The translations under genes were made by a program, and so were the position numbers. The notes beneath the pieces were generated by a model. That model made no database searches. It had not been told where the DNA came from and saw only the letters and a list, made by a program, of their open reading frames with translations. This document shows, piece by piece, positions 42,035 to 50,621 of a DNA stretch of 64,000 bases. Position 1 is the first letter of the stretch; each line of letters begins with the position of its first letter. The DNA is taken from NCBI GenBank assembly GCA_039182965.1, contig JBCDBW010000004.1:18778-82777 (forward strand). Reading direction: 5' to 3'. The stretch is from JBCDBW01 sp039182965 (GTDB taxonomy: Bacteria; Verrucomicrobiota; Verrucomicrobiia; Verrucomicrobiales; DEV007).

Positions 42035-42829
42035 TCACTGTTGGAGGCGGAGGCGGTCGTGTAGATTTGTCAGGTGATTGAATTTACGATCGAGCGGGTA
42101 AGAATGGATGCCTGCCGCGGCGGCGCCTTTCCAGTCGTATTCCGGATGGTCGCCAATGTGCAGACATTGATCCGGGCGGGAGTCAAGGATTTGGCACGCT
42201 TTTCCGAAGATGGTCGGATGGGGTTTACTGAACCCGACTTCGGAAGAAACGATTATATGGTCGAAGTAAGGGGTCAGCTGGTGGCCTTCTAGGACCTGGT
42301 AGAGGCGACGATCCCAATTTGAGATAAGCCCCAGCGAGAGGTGCGCATACTGGGAGAACTGAGCAAGGACCTTGGGAACTTCGGGATAGGTTTTCCACGC
42401 CTCGGGTAGGGCGTAGAAATCGTACAGGCGTTCGAACCAGGCGTTGCGGGTTGCGGTAGAGACCGGTTTGGAGATATTGATTTGTTGAAGGGTGGCGAAC
42501 ACGAGCTCGCGCCACCACGGTTTGCCATCTTCGGGAAAAGGGGTGCCGGGGTTTTGGGCAGGCATCTGCTTCCAAGCGCTGTAGAATGCCGCTTCAAGCG
42601 CTTGCGGATCGAGCTTGAGGTCGAACTCGGCGGCGATTTGGGCGTACTGGGCTCCGACGGGTTGGCGGAGGTGGAGGAGTGTGCCTGCGGCATCGAAGAA
42701 CACGACGCGGAGGTCCTTTGGGACCTGAAAGGGGGGTTCAGATTTGTCCTTGCGGGTTTGGGACGAGGATTCTATGTTGGATGGCTTCACACCAGAGCCT
42801 TCAGGGGAACGAGTTCCTTTTGAAGTCAT
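42035..42829 (-). CDS. HAD-superfamily hydrolase
   Basis: A 264-residue phosphatase-type protein. Motif I is FFDAAGTLL with nucleophile D46; the second aspartate of the usual DxD is replaced by Ala (DAAGT), as in HDHD3-like members. Motif II is SNWDRR, motif III the lysine of VGFSKPHPTIF, motif IV GDHPEYDWKGA. A Ser/Lys-rich 35-residue N-terminus precedes the domain, so the true start may be further downstream. Substrate unknown. It is transcribed toward tRNA-Lys and away from nusA; a stem-loop with T-run lies immediately upstream, on the plus strand. Confidence 0.9.
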   Translation of the reverse strand: MTSKGTRSPEGSGVKPSNIESSSQTRKDKSEPPFQVPKDLRVVFFDAAGTLLHLRQPVGAQYAQIAAEFDLKLDPQALEAAFYSAWKQMPAQNPGTPFPEDGKPWWRELVFATLQQINISKPVSTATRNAWFERLYDFYALPEAWKTYPEVPKVLAQFSQYAHLSLGLISNWDRRLYQVLEGHQLTPYFDHIIVSSEVGFSKPHPTIFGKACQILDSRPDQCLHIGDHPEYDWKGAAAAGIHSYPLDRKFNHLTNLHDRLRLQQ

Positions 42830-42830
42830 G

Positions 42831-42859
42831 AGTGGGCTTATGTCCCACTTTTTTTATTT
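42831..42859 (+). terminator. Intrinsic terminator-like hairpin directly before nusA
   Basis: AGTGGG (42831-42836) pairs with CCCACT (42844-42849) around a seven-base loop and is followed by TTTTTTTATTT, a textbook plus-strand terminator. It ends about 23 bases before the nusA ATG. It may stop antisense read-through from the ExbB/ExbD operon, or act as an attenuator if nusA transcription starts upstream. A TATAGT at 42859-42864 could be a -10 element for a very short nusA leader. Confidence 0.6.
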
Positions 42860-42881
42860 ATAGTGGATGTAGATTTCGAAA

Positions 42882-44417
42882 ATGACAAACGAGCTGCTAG
42901 CGGTTCTTGAATATTTTGAGAAGGAGAAGGGGATCGACCGGGCGACCATGGTTGAGGCCTTGGAGAGCGCCCTATTGTCTGCTTCGAGGCGGAGTGTCGG
43001 TCCGGCGCGGGAGTTACGGATTGAAGTAAATCCGGACAAGGGAACGATCAAAGCGATTGCCAAATTGGTCGTCGTGGAGGAAGTGGATGCGCCTTTTGAT
43101 GAGATTGCATTGCAGACGGCGCGTCGGATCAAGCCGGGAGCGGAACTGGGAGAGGAAGTGGACGTGGAAGTCACTCCGAATGATTTTGGACGAATCGCAG
43201 CGCAGACCGCGAAGCAAGCAATGATGCAGCGTCTCCGTCAGGCGGAGAAAGCGATGATATACGAGGAGTTCAAGGATCGAGCGGGCGACATCGTTGCGGG
43301 AACCGTGCGGCGTTTTGAGCGGTCGGATGTGATCATTGATTTGGGCAAGTTTGAGGGTGTGATGCCAGCGCGGGAACGGGTAACGACAGAGGAGTATAAC
43401 ATCGGTGATCGTTTGAGGGCTTACGTGGTGGCGGTGGAGAACGGATCGCGTGGGCCTGAGATCATCCTTTCGCGGAGTCACCCGAATTTTGTTCGTCGCT
43501 TGTTTGAATTTGAGGTCAGTGAGATTGCGGATCATACAGTTGAGATGCGCGGCATTGCCCGGGAGGCGGGATATCGAACGAAAGTGGCGGTCTGGAGTTC
43601 GGACGAGAAAGTTGATCCGGTGGGTGCGTGCGTGGGATTGCGTGGGGCGCGCGTCAAGAACATCGTTCGGGAGTTGAACAACGAGAAGGTTGATATTATT
43701 CGGTGGAGTGATGAGCCCAAAGAGTTTGTGACGGAGGCTTTGAAGCCTGCGATCATCAGGAGCATCACCTTGGAGGAGGACATCAAGAAAGTTCGGGTGA
43801 CGGTGGATGAAAGCGAATTGTCGAAGGCCATTGGGCGGAGAGGGCAGAATGCGAGATTGACGTCCCGTCTATTGGGTTGGGATGTTCAGGTTGAGAAAGA
43901 CGAATCGGCGCACGAGGCCTTTGAGGCGCGGGTGGAGGATGCAGCGGCCATCATCGGAGAGAAGTTGTCCTTGGAGCACGATGTAGCGTTGAAATTGGTG
44001 CAGGGTGGCTTGGTGAGTGTGGAAACGATTGCCGCGGTCGATCCCGATGATATTGCGGAAATTCTCGAGGTTGACGAGGAGGAAGGGCGGAAAATATTAT
44101 CGGCGGCCGTCGAAGCGATTGGGGGGGGGACGGCGGATTCCTTGGTTGGGAATTCGGAGACGAACAAGAGCGAAGACTCTGGGGCGGCTAGTGAAGCTGC
44201 GACAGGGGATGGTGGGGTTGCTGAGGTGGTTGGGGGCGACGGTGGGGGGACGGAAGCCAGCGATGTTGGAAGCGAGTCTGAACAAGTGGTGTCTGACGGC
44301 GAGGCGACGAGCGACGGGGACAGCACAGAAGACGAGGTGGCGAGTGATGAGAATTCCAAAGAGAGTGTTGCCTTGGAGGGCGGCAGTGAAACGCAGGTAA
44401 AACCCGAAACCGCATAG
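42882..44417 (+). CDS. nusA: Transcription termination/antitermination factor NusA
   Basis: Binds RNA polymerase and nascent RNA and modulates pausing, termination and antitermination. The 511-residue product has the N-terminal RNAP-binding domain (about 1-130), an S1 domain (about 135-205, AGTVRRFERSDVIIDLGKFEG), two KH domains (about 230-350, with GLRGARVKNIVRELN and AIGRRGQNARLTSRL), a short helix-hairpin region (VETIAAVDPDDIAEIL), and a long acidic Ser/Glu/Asp/Gly-rich tail (about 430-511). The tail is unlike E. coli NusA. rimP, its usual upstream neighbour, is absent; infB follows 51 bases downstream. Confidence 0.96.
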   Translation: MTNELLAVLEYFEKEKGIDRATMVEALESALLSASRRSVGPARELRIEVNPDKGTIKAIAKLVVVEEVDAPFDEIALQTARRIKPGAELGEEVDVEVTPNDFGRIAAQTAKQAMMQRLRQAEKAMIYEEFKDRAGDIVAGTVRRFERSDVIIDLGKFEGVMPARERVTTEEYNIGDRLRAYVVAVENGSRGPEIILSRSHPNFVRRLFEFEVSEIADHTVEMRGIAREAGYRTKVAVWSSDEKVDPVGACVGLRGARVKNIVRELNNEKVDIIRWSDEPKEFVTEALKPAIIRSITLEEDIKKVRVTVDESELSKAIGRRGQNARLTSRLLGWDVQVEKDESAHEAFEARVEDAAAIIGEKLSLEHDVALKLVQGGLVSVETIAAVDPDDIAEILEVDEEEGRKILSAAVEAIGGGTADSLVGNSETNKSEDSGAASEAATGDGGVAEVVGGDGGGTEASDVGSESEQVVSDGEATSDGDSTEDEVASDENSKESVALEGGSETQVKPETA

Positions 44418-44468
44418 CCGTCATGAGCTGTGCCCTGAACAGATCCGAATTTTTTTCTAGAGACTTAC

Positions 44469-46547
44469 ATGGCTTCCGAATCTGCATCCGAAAAATCGAA
44501 AGCGGCCGTCGCCGCGGCCAAGAAAAAGGCCGAGGACGACAAGACTGTCATTGAAGAGGAAGCGAAGAGCAAGCAGCGGGAGACCAAGACGAAGAAGAAG
44601 GAAGTTCTTTCTCTCATAGATGATGAGCACGCGGAGGAAGAAGAGGTTGAGGTAGAAGAGAAGGTCGAGAGTGTTGCCTCCGAAGAAGAGGCGAAACCGG
44701 AGAGTGCCGAGGAAGGTGACGAGGCGGACAATGAAGCAGAGGAGGAAGAGGTTGATCCTGCGAAAGTGATCAATATCAAGCCGCCTATAATCGTGAAGGA
44801 TTTGGCGGAGGCGATGGGTCTCAAGCCTTTTAAGATCATCCAAGATCTCTTGCAGTTAGAGGTTTTTGTCAGCCAAGACAAATCGATTGAGCCGGACATC
44901 GCCGCTCAACTGTGCGAGAAGCACGGGTTTGTATTTGAGCGTGAGAAGCGGGAGAAAGGCGGGGGAGTTCACAAGGTCGAAGAAGTCATCGAGGAGCCGG
45001 AAGCGCCGGCGGAAGAGGAGGTGGAAGGTGGCGACGAGTTGCAACCGCGGCCACCGATTATTACCTTCATGGGGCATGTCGACCATGGGAAGACCTCGTT
45101 AATGGATGCTCTTAGGAAGAGTCGGGTAACGGCCGGGGAAGCGGGGGGGATTACGCAGCATATAGGCGCCTATTCAATCGATAGCGATGGAAAGAGAATC
45201 ACGCTGATCGATACGCCTGGTCATGCGGCTTTCACGGAGATGCGGGCGCGAGGTGCGAATGTGACGGACATTGTGGTTTTGGTGATTGCCGCAGATGACG
45301 GGGTGATGCCGCAGACCAAAGAGGCGATTGATCATGCGAAGGCGGCGGGGGTGACGATTATGGTCGCGGTGAACAAAGTTGACGTGAAGGGGGCCGACCC
45401 AATGAAGGTGCGAACGCAGCTTCAGGAGATTGACTTGACGCCGGAAGATTGGGGTGGGGATACGGTGTGTGTGGATGTTTCGGCGACGGAGGGGACCGGT
45501 TTGGACACTTTGGTGGAAATGATGGCGTTGCAGGCGGATGTGCTGGAATTGAAGGCAAACGGGTCTGCGCCGGCGCGTGGGACTGTGATTGAAGCGAAAA
45601 TGGAAGCGGGGAAGGGGCCGACGGCGACGGTAATTGTGAGCACGGGCACTTTAAAAGCTGGGGTTCCATTTATTTGTGGGCCGCATTCGGGAAAAGTGAA
45701 GTCGCTCATCAGTGACCAGGGGAAGCAGGTGAAAGAAGCGGCCCCTGCGACTCCGGTGGAAGTATTGGGGTTTAATGGTGTGCCGAATGTGGGTGACGAG
45801 ATGGTAGAGATGGAGAACGAGCGTGCGGCGAAGCGTTTGAGTGAGGCACGGCAGGATGATTTGCGGAAGGAAAAGTTGGAGCAGCCGAAGCGGAGCACGC
45901 TTGAGTCTTTGTTTGCTTCAATTGATGACGCAACGAAAAAGGTTTTAAAGATTGTTCTAAAGACGGATGTGGCGGGTTCGGCGGAGGCGATTATCGGGGA
46001 GTTGAAGGCTGTTGATTCGGAGAAAGTGGACGTCGATATCCTGCATTATGGAGCGGGGCCGATCACGGAATCTGACGTGTTACTTGCGAGTGCATCCGAC
46101 GCGATCATCATTGGATTTAACACGAAGGTGGAGGGCAAAGCGGTGAATGCGGCTAAGCGGGAGGGGGTTCAAGTCAAGCTCTACAGCGTCATTTACGAGT
46201 TGATTGATCAGATGAGAGAGGCGATGCTCGGTTTGCTTGATCCTGAGATGCGGGAGAACGTGGTGGGACATGCGAAGGTCAAAGAGATATTCAAGTTGTC
46301 TGGTGGCCGAGTAGCGGGGTGTCTCGTCAGTGATGGGAAGATCCTTCGCTTGGGGCAAGCGCGGGTATTGCGTGGTGATCAGCCGGTTTATGACGGGGCG
46401 GTGCAGACACTTCGGCGTTTTCAAGATGACGTAAATGAAGTCCGCAACGGCTTGGAGTGTGGTATTCGTCTGGGGAACTTCAACGAGTATGAGGTCGACG
46501 ACGTCATTGAGTGTTACGAGTTGGAGAAGATTGATCAAACGCTGTAG
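44469..46547 (+). CDS. infB: Translation initiation factor IF-2
   Basis: GTPase that places initiator tRNA on the 30S subunit and promotes subunit joining. The 692-residue product has a highly charged N-terminal region (about 1-100, alternating Glu and Lys blocks), an IF2_N-like segment around VKDLAEAMGLKPFKIIQDL, and the G domain with GHVDHGKT near residue 200, DTPGH near 247 and NKVD near 302. The C-terminal C1-C2 domains end normally (ECGIRLGNFNEYEVDDVIECYE). It is shorter than E. coli IF-2 because of a compact N-terminus. Part of the nusA-infB-rbfA operon. Confidence 0.97.
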   Translation: MASESASEKSKAAVAAAKKKAEDDKTVIEEEAKSKQRETKTKKKEVLSLIDDEHAEEEEVEVEEKVESVASEEEAKPESAEEGDEADNEAEEEEVDPAKVINIKPPIIVKDLAEAMGLKPFKIIQDLLQLEVFVSQDKSIEPDIAAQLCEKHGFVFEREKREKGGGVHKVEEVIEEPEAPAEEEVEGGDELQPRPPIITFMGHVDHGKTSLMDALRKSRVTAGEAGGITQHIGAYSIDSDGKRITLIDTPGHAAFTEMRARGANVTDIVVLVIAADDGVMPQTKEAIDHAKAAGVTIMVAVNKVDVKGADPMKVRTQLQEIDLTPEDWGGDTVCVDVSATEGTGLDTLVEMMALQADVLELKANGSAPARGTVIEAKMEAGKGPTATVIVSTGTLKAGVPFICGPHSGKVKSLISDQGKQVKEAAPATPVEVLGFNGVPNVGDEMVEMENERAAKRLSEARQDDLRKEKLEQPKRSTLESLFASIDDATKKVLKIVLKTDVAGSAEAIIGELKAVDSEKVDVDILHYGAGPITESDVLLASASDAIIIGFNTKVEGKAVNAAKREGVQVKLYSVIYELIDQMREAMLGLLDPEMRENVVGHAKVKEIFKLSGGRVAGCLVSDGKILRLGQARVLRGDQPVYDGAVQTLRRFQDDVNEVRNGLECGIRLGNFNEYEVDDVIECYELEKIDQTL

Positions 46548-46624
46548 GCGACGGTGGGTCGAGCGAGGGCGTCTTCAATAGGCGGGGAGCGGGTTTGCGT
46601 GACTGAGAAAGGAATTCGACGGTA

Positions 46625-47020
46625 ATGAAACATCGGCTGTTGCGAGTCAAGGAGCTGCTCAAGCGTGAGTTGAGTGAGATTGTCCAAAAGGATTTCGTGT
46701 TTGAGGGGGTATTGGTGACGGTGAATGAAGTGGATGTCACACCGGACTTGCGGCAGGGGCACGTATACGTGAGTGTCATCGGCCCGGAGCACCGGCATGA
46801 GGAAGTTTTGACCAAATTGAATCAGAACCGGGGCAGTATACAGCACAAGATGGGCCAGAGAGTGGTTTTGAAGTATACACCGCACCTGCATTTTAAGTTG
46901 GATGATTCGATTGCGAGAGGGGTGAGGGTGATGACCATAATGGATGAATTGGAAGCGGGCGAAGGATCCGAAGCGGAAGCGATGGATCGCCCTGAACAAG
47001 GAGGAGAAGAGTGTGAGTAA
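46625..47020 (+). CDS. rbfA: Ribosome-binding factor A
   Basis: Needed for 16S rRNA 5'-end maturation and cold growth. The 131-residue KH-fold protein starts with MKHRLLRVKELLKREL and contains the family segment TVNEVDVTPDLRQGHVYVSVIG and the C-terminal KYTPHLHFKLDDS. A 77-base gap separates it from infB. Its last seven codons overlap the ribosome binding site and start of nrnA; the AAGGAGG sequence at 46998-47004 lies inside its 3' end. Confidence 0.96.
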   Translation: MKHRLLRVKELLKRELSEIVQKDFVFEGVLVTVNEVDVTPDLRQGHVYVSVIGPEHRHEEVLTKLNQNRGSIQHKMGQRVVLKYTPHLHFKLDDSIARGVRVMTIMDELEAGEGSEAEAMDRPEQGGEECE

Positions 47021-48008
47021 GCAAGGGAATGTGACATTTGAAGAACTGGGGGCCGTTTTTAGGGAGCACGAACGCTTTTTAGTGGCGAGCCACGTGCGTC
47101 CTGACGGTGATGCGATTGGCTCGACCCTAGCAATGGGTTATGCACTGCGGTCGTTGGGAAAGGATGTGAAGATGGTGAATCAAGACGGTATACCCGGAGT
47201 ATTTCGTTTTTTGCCAGGGGTGGAAGTGATTGAGACGCCTGATGCCTATCCGGAGGGATTGGATGTCGAGGTGGTCTGTGCATTGGACACGGCGGTGCAG
47301 AATCGGGTTGGTAGTGGCGTCCTTGGGCTCGTGGAAGGCAAAGACGTGAAATGGGTCAATATTGACCACCACGTCAGCAACCCGTGCTATGGCGATTGGA
47401 ATTACATTGACGGGGATTCACCTGCAACGGGACAGATCTTGTATGAGTTGGTGGACGCGTTGGATATTCCGATGACGACTGAGGTGCGGGATGCTCTATG
47501 GACCGGGATCACGACGGATACGGGGTCTTTTCAGTATCCGAGCACGACAGCGAAGACCTTTGAGATTGGGGCGCATTTGATTCGTGAAGGAGTGGATGTG
47601 GGGAAAATATCCGAGCGAATTTTTGATAGCTATCCCCGGCGGCGAGTAGAGCTTTTGCGGGAGCTACTGAATGTGTTAAAGATCAGTGAGGATGGTCGGG
47701 TGGCGAGTTGGGGCCTAACGATTGCGGCGCGCGAGAAAGTGGGAGCGCATCCTGAGGACACAGAAGACTTGATCAACACGATCCGTGGGATTGAGGGAGT
47801 GCAGGTGGCGGTTTTTTTCGAGGAGCTGGATGGCGGCTACATTCGAATCAGTTCTCGGTCTAAGACGCTGCAGGTGGATGTCAGCGAGTTGTGCAAGAAG
47901 TTCAATGGGGGGGGGCATCGTTTAGCCGCGGGGGCGCGTGTGTTGGGAACGATGGAAGAAGTGGAGACCGCTTTTTTAGATGCAGTCAATGAGTGTTTCA
48001 AAGGATAG
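47013..48008 (+). CDS. nrnA: DHH-family bifunctional oligoribonuclease/PAP phosphatase (NrnA type)
   Basis: Degrades short RNA fragments and 3'-phosphoadenosine 5'-phosphate. I start it at GTG 47013, which has AAGGAGGAG eight bases upstream and overlaps the rbfA stop by eight bases; the frame is open further upstream inside rbfA. The 331-residue product has SHVRPDGDAIGS (H27, D31, D33), the second-site aspartate in ALDTAV, the DHHVSN motif near 117, and the DHHA1 GGGHRLAAGA near 305. Found between rbfA and truB in many bacteria, as here. Confidence 0.95.
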   Translation: MSKQGNVTFEELGAVFREHERFLVASHVRPDGDAIGSTLAMGYALRSLGKDVKMVNQDGIPGVFRFLPGVEVIETPDAYPEGLDVEVVCALDTAVQNRVGSGVLGLVEGKDVKWVNIDHHVSNPCYGDWNYIDGDSPATGQILYELVDALDIPMTTEVRDALWTGITTDTGSFQYPSTTAKTFEIGAHLIREGVDVGKISERIFDSYPRRRVELLRELLNVLKISEDGRVASWGLTIAAREKVGAHPEDTEDLINTIRGIEGVQVAVFFEELDGGYIRISSRSKTLQVDVSELCKKFNGGGHRLAAGARVLGTMEEVETAFLDAVNECFKG

Positions 48009-48714
48009 CGTCTACGGAGTCTTGTTGATTGACAAGGAGCCTGAGATGACATCGCATGATGTGGTAGCAGTGGCGCGGCGAAGTCTTGGAATGAAGAAGA
48101 TTGGTCATTGTGGGACGTTAGACCCAATGGCGACTGGACTATTGATTCTTGTGGTGGGCCGTGCGACGAAGATTCAGGATTTATTGATGAGTGAGGACAA
48201 GGAATACGTGGGGACCGTTACTCTGGGAAAGGAGACAAACACGCAGGACAAAGAGGGAGCAGTGGTTGAGGAGAAAGAAGTGCCATTGATGAGCGAGGAG
48301 GAAGTGAGCGAGGCGTTTGGCAAGTTTACCGGGGATTTTTATCAGACGCCGCCGATGGTATCGGCGATCAAGAAGGATGGCGTACCACTATACAAGCTGG
48401 CTCGGCAGGGTAAGACGGTGGAGCGGGAGGCGCGCCTGGTCCACGTTTATGGTTATGAGATCACGCGTATGGAGCTGCCGGAGGTCGACTTTCGGGTGAA
48501 GTGCAGCAAGGGTTTTTATGTGAGAACGTATGCCCATGATATTGGGAAGGAATTGGGCTGCGGAGGGCACTTGAGTTCTTTGAGGCGTACGAAGTCCGGG
48601 CGGTTTGAAGCTGAAGGCGCATTGACATTCGAGAAGTTGAAGGCGGGACCAAGGGAAAGGGTCGTGGAGCGGCTGCTAAGTTTGCCTGAGGTTTCGAAGC
48701 TACGGGGCGCATAG
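47980..48714 (+). CDS. truB: tRNA pseudouridine-55 synthase
   Basis: Makes pseudouridine at position 55 of the T-loop in nearly all tRNAs. The 244-residue product carries the catalytic aspartate D48 in GHCGTLDPMATGLL and the KGFYVRTYAHDIG motif. It overlaps the nrnA 3' end by 29 bases if the first ATG is used; an ATG three codons later (47989, MSVSKDS) is an alternative. No PUA domain is obvious at the C-terminus, which is short, as in other compact TruB proteins. ribF follows 17 bases downstream. Confidence 0.96.
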   Translation: MQSMSVSKDSVYGVLLIDKEPEMTSHDVVAVARRSLGMKKIGHCGTLDPMATGLLILVVGRATKIQDLLMSEDKEYVGTVTLGKETNTQDKEGAVVEEKEVPLMSEEEVSEAFGKFTGDFYQTPPMVSAIKKDGVPLYKLARQGKTVEREARLVHVYGYEITRMELPEVDFRVKCSKGFYVRTYAHDIGKELGCGGHLSSLRRTKSGRFEAEGALTFEKLKAGPRERVVERLLSLPEVSKLRGA

Positions 48715-48731
48715 GTTTCGGGAAGGGGACG

Positions 48732-49664
48732 ATGGAGTTACTTCGCGCGATTGACGATCTCCGGAGCGTGCCAGGACCGATTTGTCTTGCGATCGGTGTT
48801 TTCGACGGGGTGCATATGGGGCATCAAGCCGTTATTCAGTCGGCGGTTGATACCGCGATAGGAACGGGTGAGGGAAATGCGGTAGTGGTGACCTTTGATC
48901 CACACCCAATTCGAGTTTTGCGGCCACAAGATGCGCCACGTCTGCTTACCGCGACGAAACACAAGATAGAACTACTCGAACGGTTGTTAGGTATTGAGTA
49001 TTTGTTGGTGGTGCCGTTTGACTTTTCCTTTTCCCGGTGGCCGGCGGTGCGGTTTATCGAGGCCTTGACCAGCGCATGCGAGCCGTTGAAGCAGATCAGT
49101 GTCGGTGCGGAGTGGAGTTTTGGGTATGAGCGCACGGGGGACTTGGAATTGCTGCAGACACTGGGGGAGCGGCTCGGATTTGAGGTTACAGGGGTGACGC
49201 CTGTGGAGGCGGACGGTGAAGTTGTGAGTAGTTCGGCGATCCGTGTGGCGGTTCAGGCGGGCGATTTTGGAGGTGCGGCGCGGCTCTTAGGACGCGAATA
49301 CACCGTTTTGGGGACAGTGATTGAAGGACGGAAGTTAGGGCGCGAACTGGGCTTTCCGACGGCGAACCTCACTGTCCACAACGAAGAGTTTCCTCCCCTA
49401 GGGGTTTATGCTGTTCGCGTCAGGATCGGGAATCGGGAGGTTTTGGGAGTAGGGAATCTAGGGCATCGGCCCACGGTGACGGGGGGTGAGGTCAAGCGGA
49501 TGCTGGAAGTCCATCTTTTTGATTTACGGGAGGATTTGTATGGGATGGATCTGGAGGTTGAATTTGTGACGTTTTTGCGGGCTGAGGAGAAGTTTGAGAG
49601 TCTTGATGCCCTGAAGGCACAAATCGTACGCGACGCGGCGGCGGCGAGAAAGGCGTTTGAATAA
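48732..49664 (+). CDS. ribF: Bifunctional riboflavin kinase/FAD synthetase
   Basis: Converts riboflavin to FMN and FAD. The 310-residue product has the nucleotidylyltransferase domain (about 15-180) with GVFDGVHMGHQ at 22-32, and the kinase domain (about 185-305) with LGTVIEGRKLGRELGFPTANL and YGMDLEVEFVTFLRAEEKF. GGAAGGGG-type purines precede the ATG. It ends the nusA operon; its stop codon directly abuts the aroE stop codon on the other strand with no base between. Confidence 0.96.
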   Translation: MELLRAIDDLRSVPGPICLAIGVFDGVHMGHQAVIQSAVDTAIGTGEGNAVVVTFDPHPIRVLRPQDAPRLLTATKHKIELLERLLGIEYLLVVPFDFSFSRWPAVRFIEALTSACEPLKQISVGAEWSFGYERTGDLELLQTLGERLGFEVTGVTPVEADGEVVSSSAIRVAVQAGDFGGAARLLGREYTVLGTVIEGRKLGRELGFPTANLTVHNEEFPPLGVYAVRVRIGNREVLGVGNLGHRPTVTGGEVKRMLEVHLFDLREDLYGMDLEVEFVTFLRAEEKFESLDALKAQIVRDAAAARKAFE

Positions 49665-50621
49665 TCAAACTGAGGGGAGAGTGTCGACCAACCCTTTGCG
49701 CATTTTTTCGACAGGGGCGCTACGATTGAACCAGTATTCGAAGGATATGGCGCCCTGCCAGAGAAGCATTGAGAGGCCATTCGCGGCACGAGCGCCCTTT
49801 GCTTCCGCTGACGAGATTAGCTTCGTTCGCGGCGGGCTGTAGACCATGTCGTAGAAGAGGTGGTGAGGTTGGATGAGGGAATGGTGGAGAAGATCGGGAT
49901 CGGTGCGTTTCATTCCGAGCGAAGTGGCATTCACAACCAGGTCGATTTCGTCGAGCTCGAGCTGCAATGCTTCATCGTCCCAAGGGATTGCTTTGAGGCG
50001 ATCACCGGGTCCGCTTACGCGTTCGTCGATGAAATATTCCTGGAGTTCATCTGCAAGCTTGGCGGCCTTTTCTGCGGTGCGATTGACGAGGATGAGACGT
50101 TCGCATTTTTCGACGGCGCACTGAACGGCGACGGCACGCCCGGCGCCCCCACCAGCGCCGAGGATCATGATACGGAGGTCACCGACGTCGACTGAGAATT
50201 CTTCGCGGATCGCTCGGACAAAACCAGGGCCGTCGCTATTGAAGCCGATGAGGCGATCATTTTCGACAACAACGGCGTTGACGGCGCCGATTTTTCGTGC
50301 GAGCGCGTCTACTTCATCCATGACCTCAAGGGTGGCGGTTTTATGTGGGATGGTGACATTGGTGCCGATGAAATTCTTCGAGGGTAGGAGGCGAAGAGCG
50401 TCGTGGAGTTGATCGGGTTCGATTTCGATTCGGGTATACTGGGACTCTATGTTTGCGGCCTCGAGGGCTGGGTTATGCATTTGTGGGGAAAGCGAGTGGG
50501 CGACGGGTGCTCCAAAGACGGAGAGGCGCGCCGGCGGAATGAGACCGGTGGTTGCGGATTCCCAATTTTGGAGATCGTTGAATGTGTAAACGTCTTTCAC
50601 GATGGAAACAGTGTCTGACAA
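49665..50621 (-). CDS. aroE: Shikimate dehydrogenase
   Basis: Reduces 3-dehydroshikimate to shikimate with NADPH in the aromatic amino acid pathway. The 318-residue product has SHSLSP-type substrate site (VAHSLSPQMHN), the catalytic lysine in NVTIPHKT, the NADP site GAGGGAGRA, and the C-terminal MLLWQGAISFEYWF. A 30-residue N-terminal extension (MSDTVSIVKDVYTFNDLQNW) precedes the usual start; a later start is not excluded. Its 5' end overlaps the gltX 3' end by 25 bases, pointing to coupled translation. Confidence 0.95.
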   Translation of the reverse strand: MSDTVSIVKDVYTFNDLQNWESATTGLIPPARLSVFGAPVAHSLSPQMHNPALEAANIESQYTRIEIEPDQLHDALRLLPSKNFIGTNVTIPHKTATLEVMDEVDALARKIGAVNAVVVENDRLIGFNSDGPGFVRAIREEFSVDVGDLRIMILGAGGGAGRAVAVQCAVEKCERLILVNRTAEKAAKLADELQEYFIDERVSGPGDRLKAIPWDDEALQLELDEIDLVVNATSLGMKRTDPDLLHHSLIQPHHLFYDMVYSPPRTKLISSAEAKGARAANGLSMLLWQGAISFEYWFNRSAPVEKMRKGLVDTLPSV

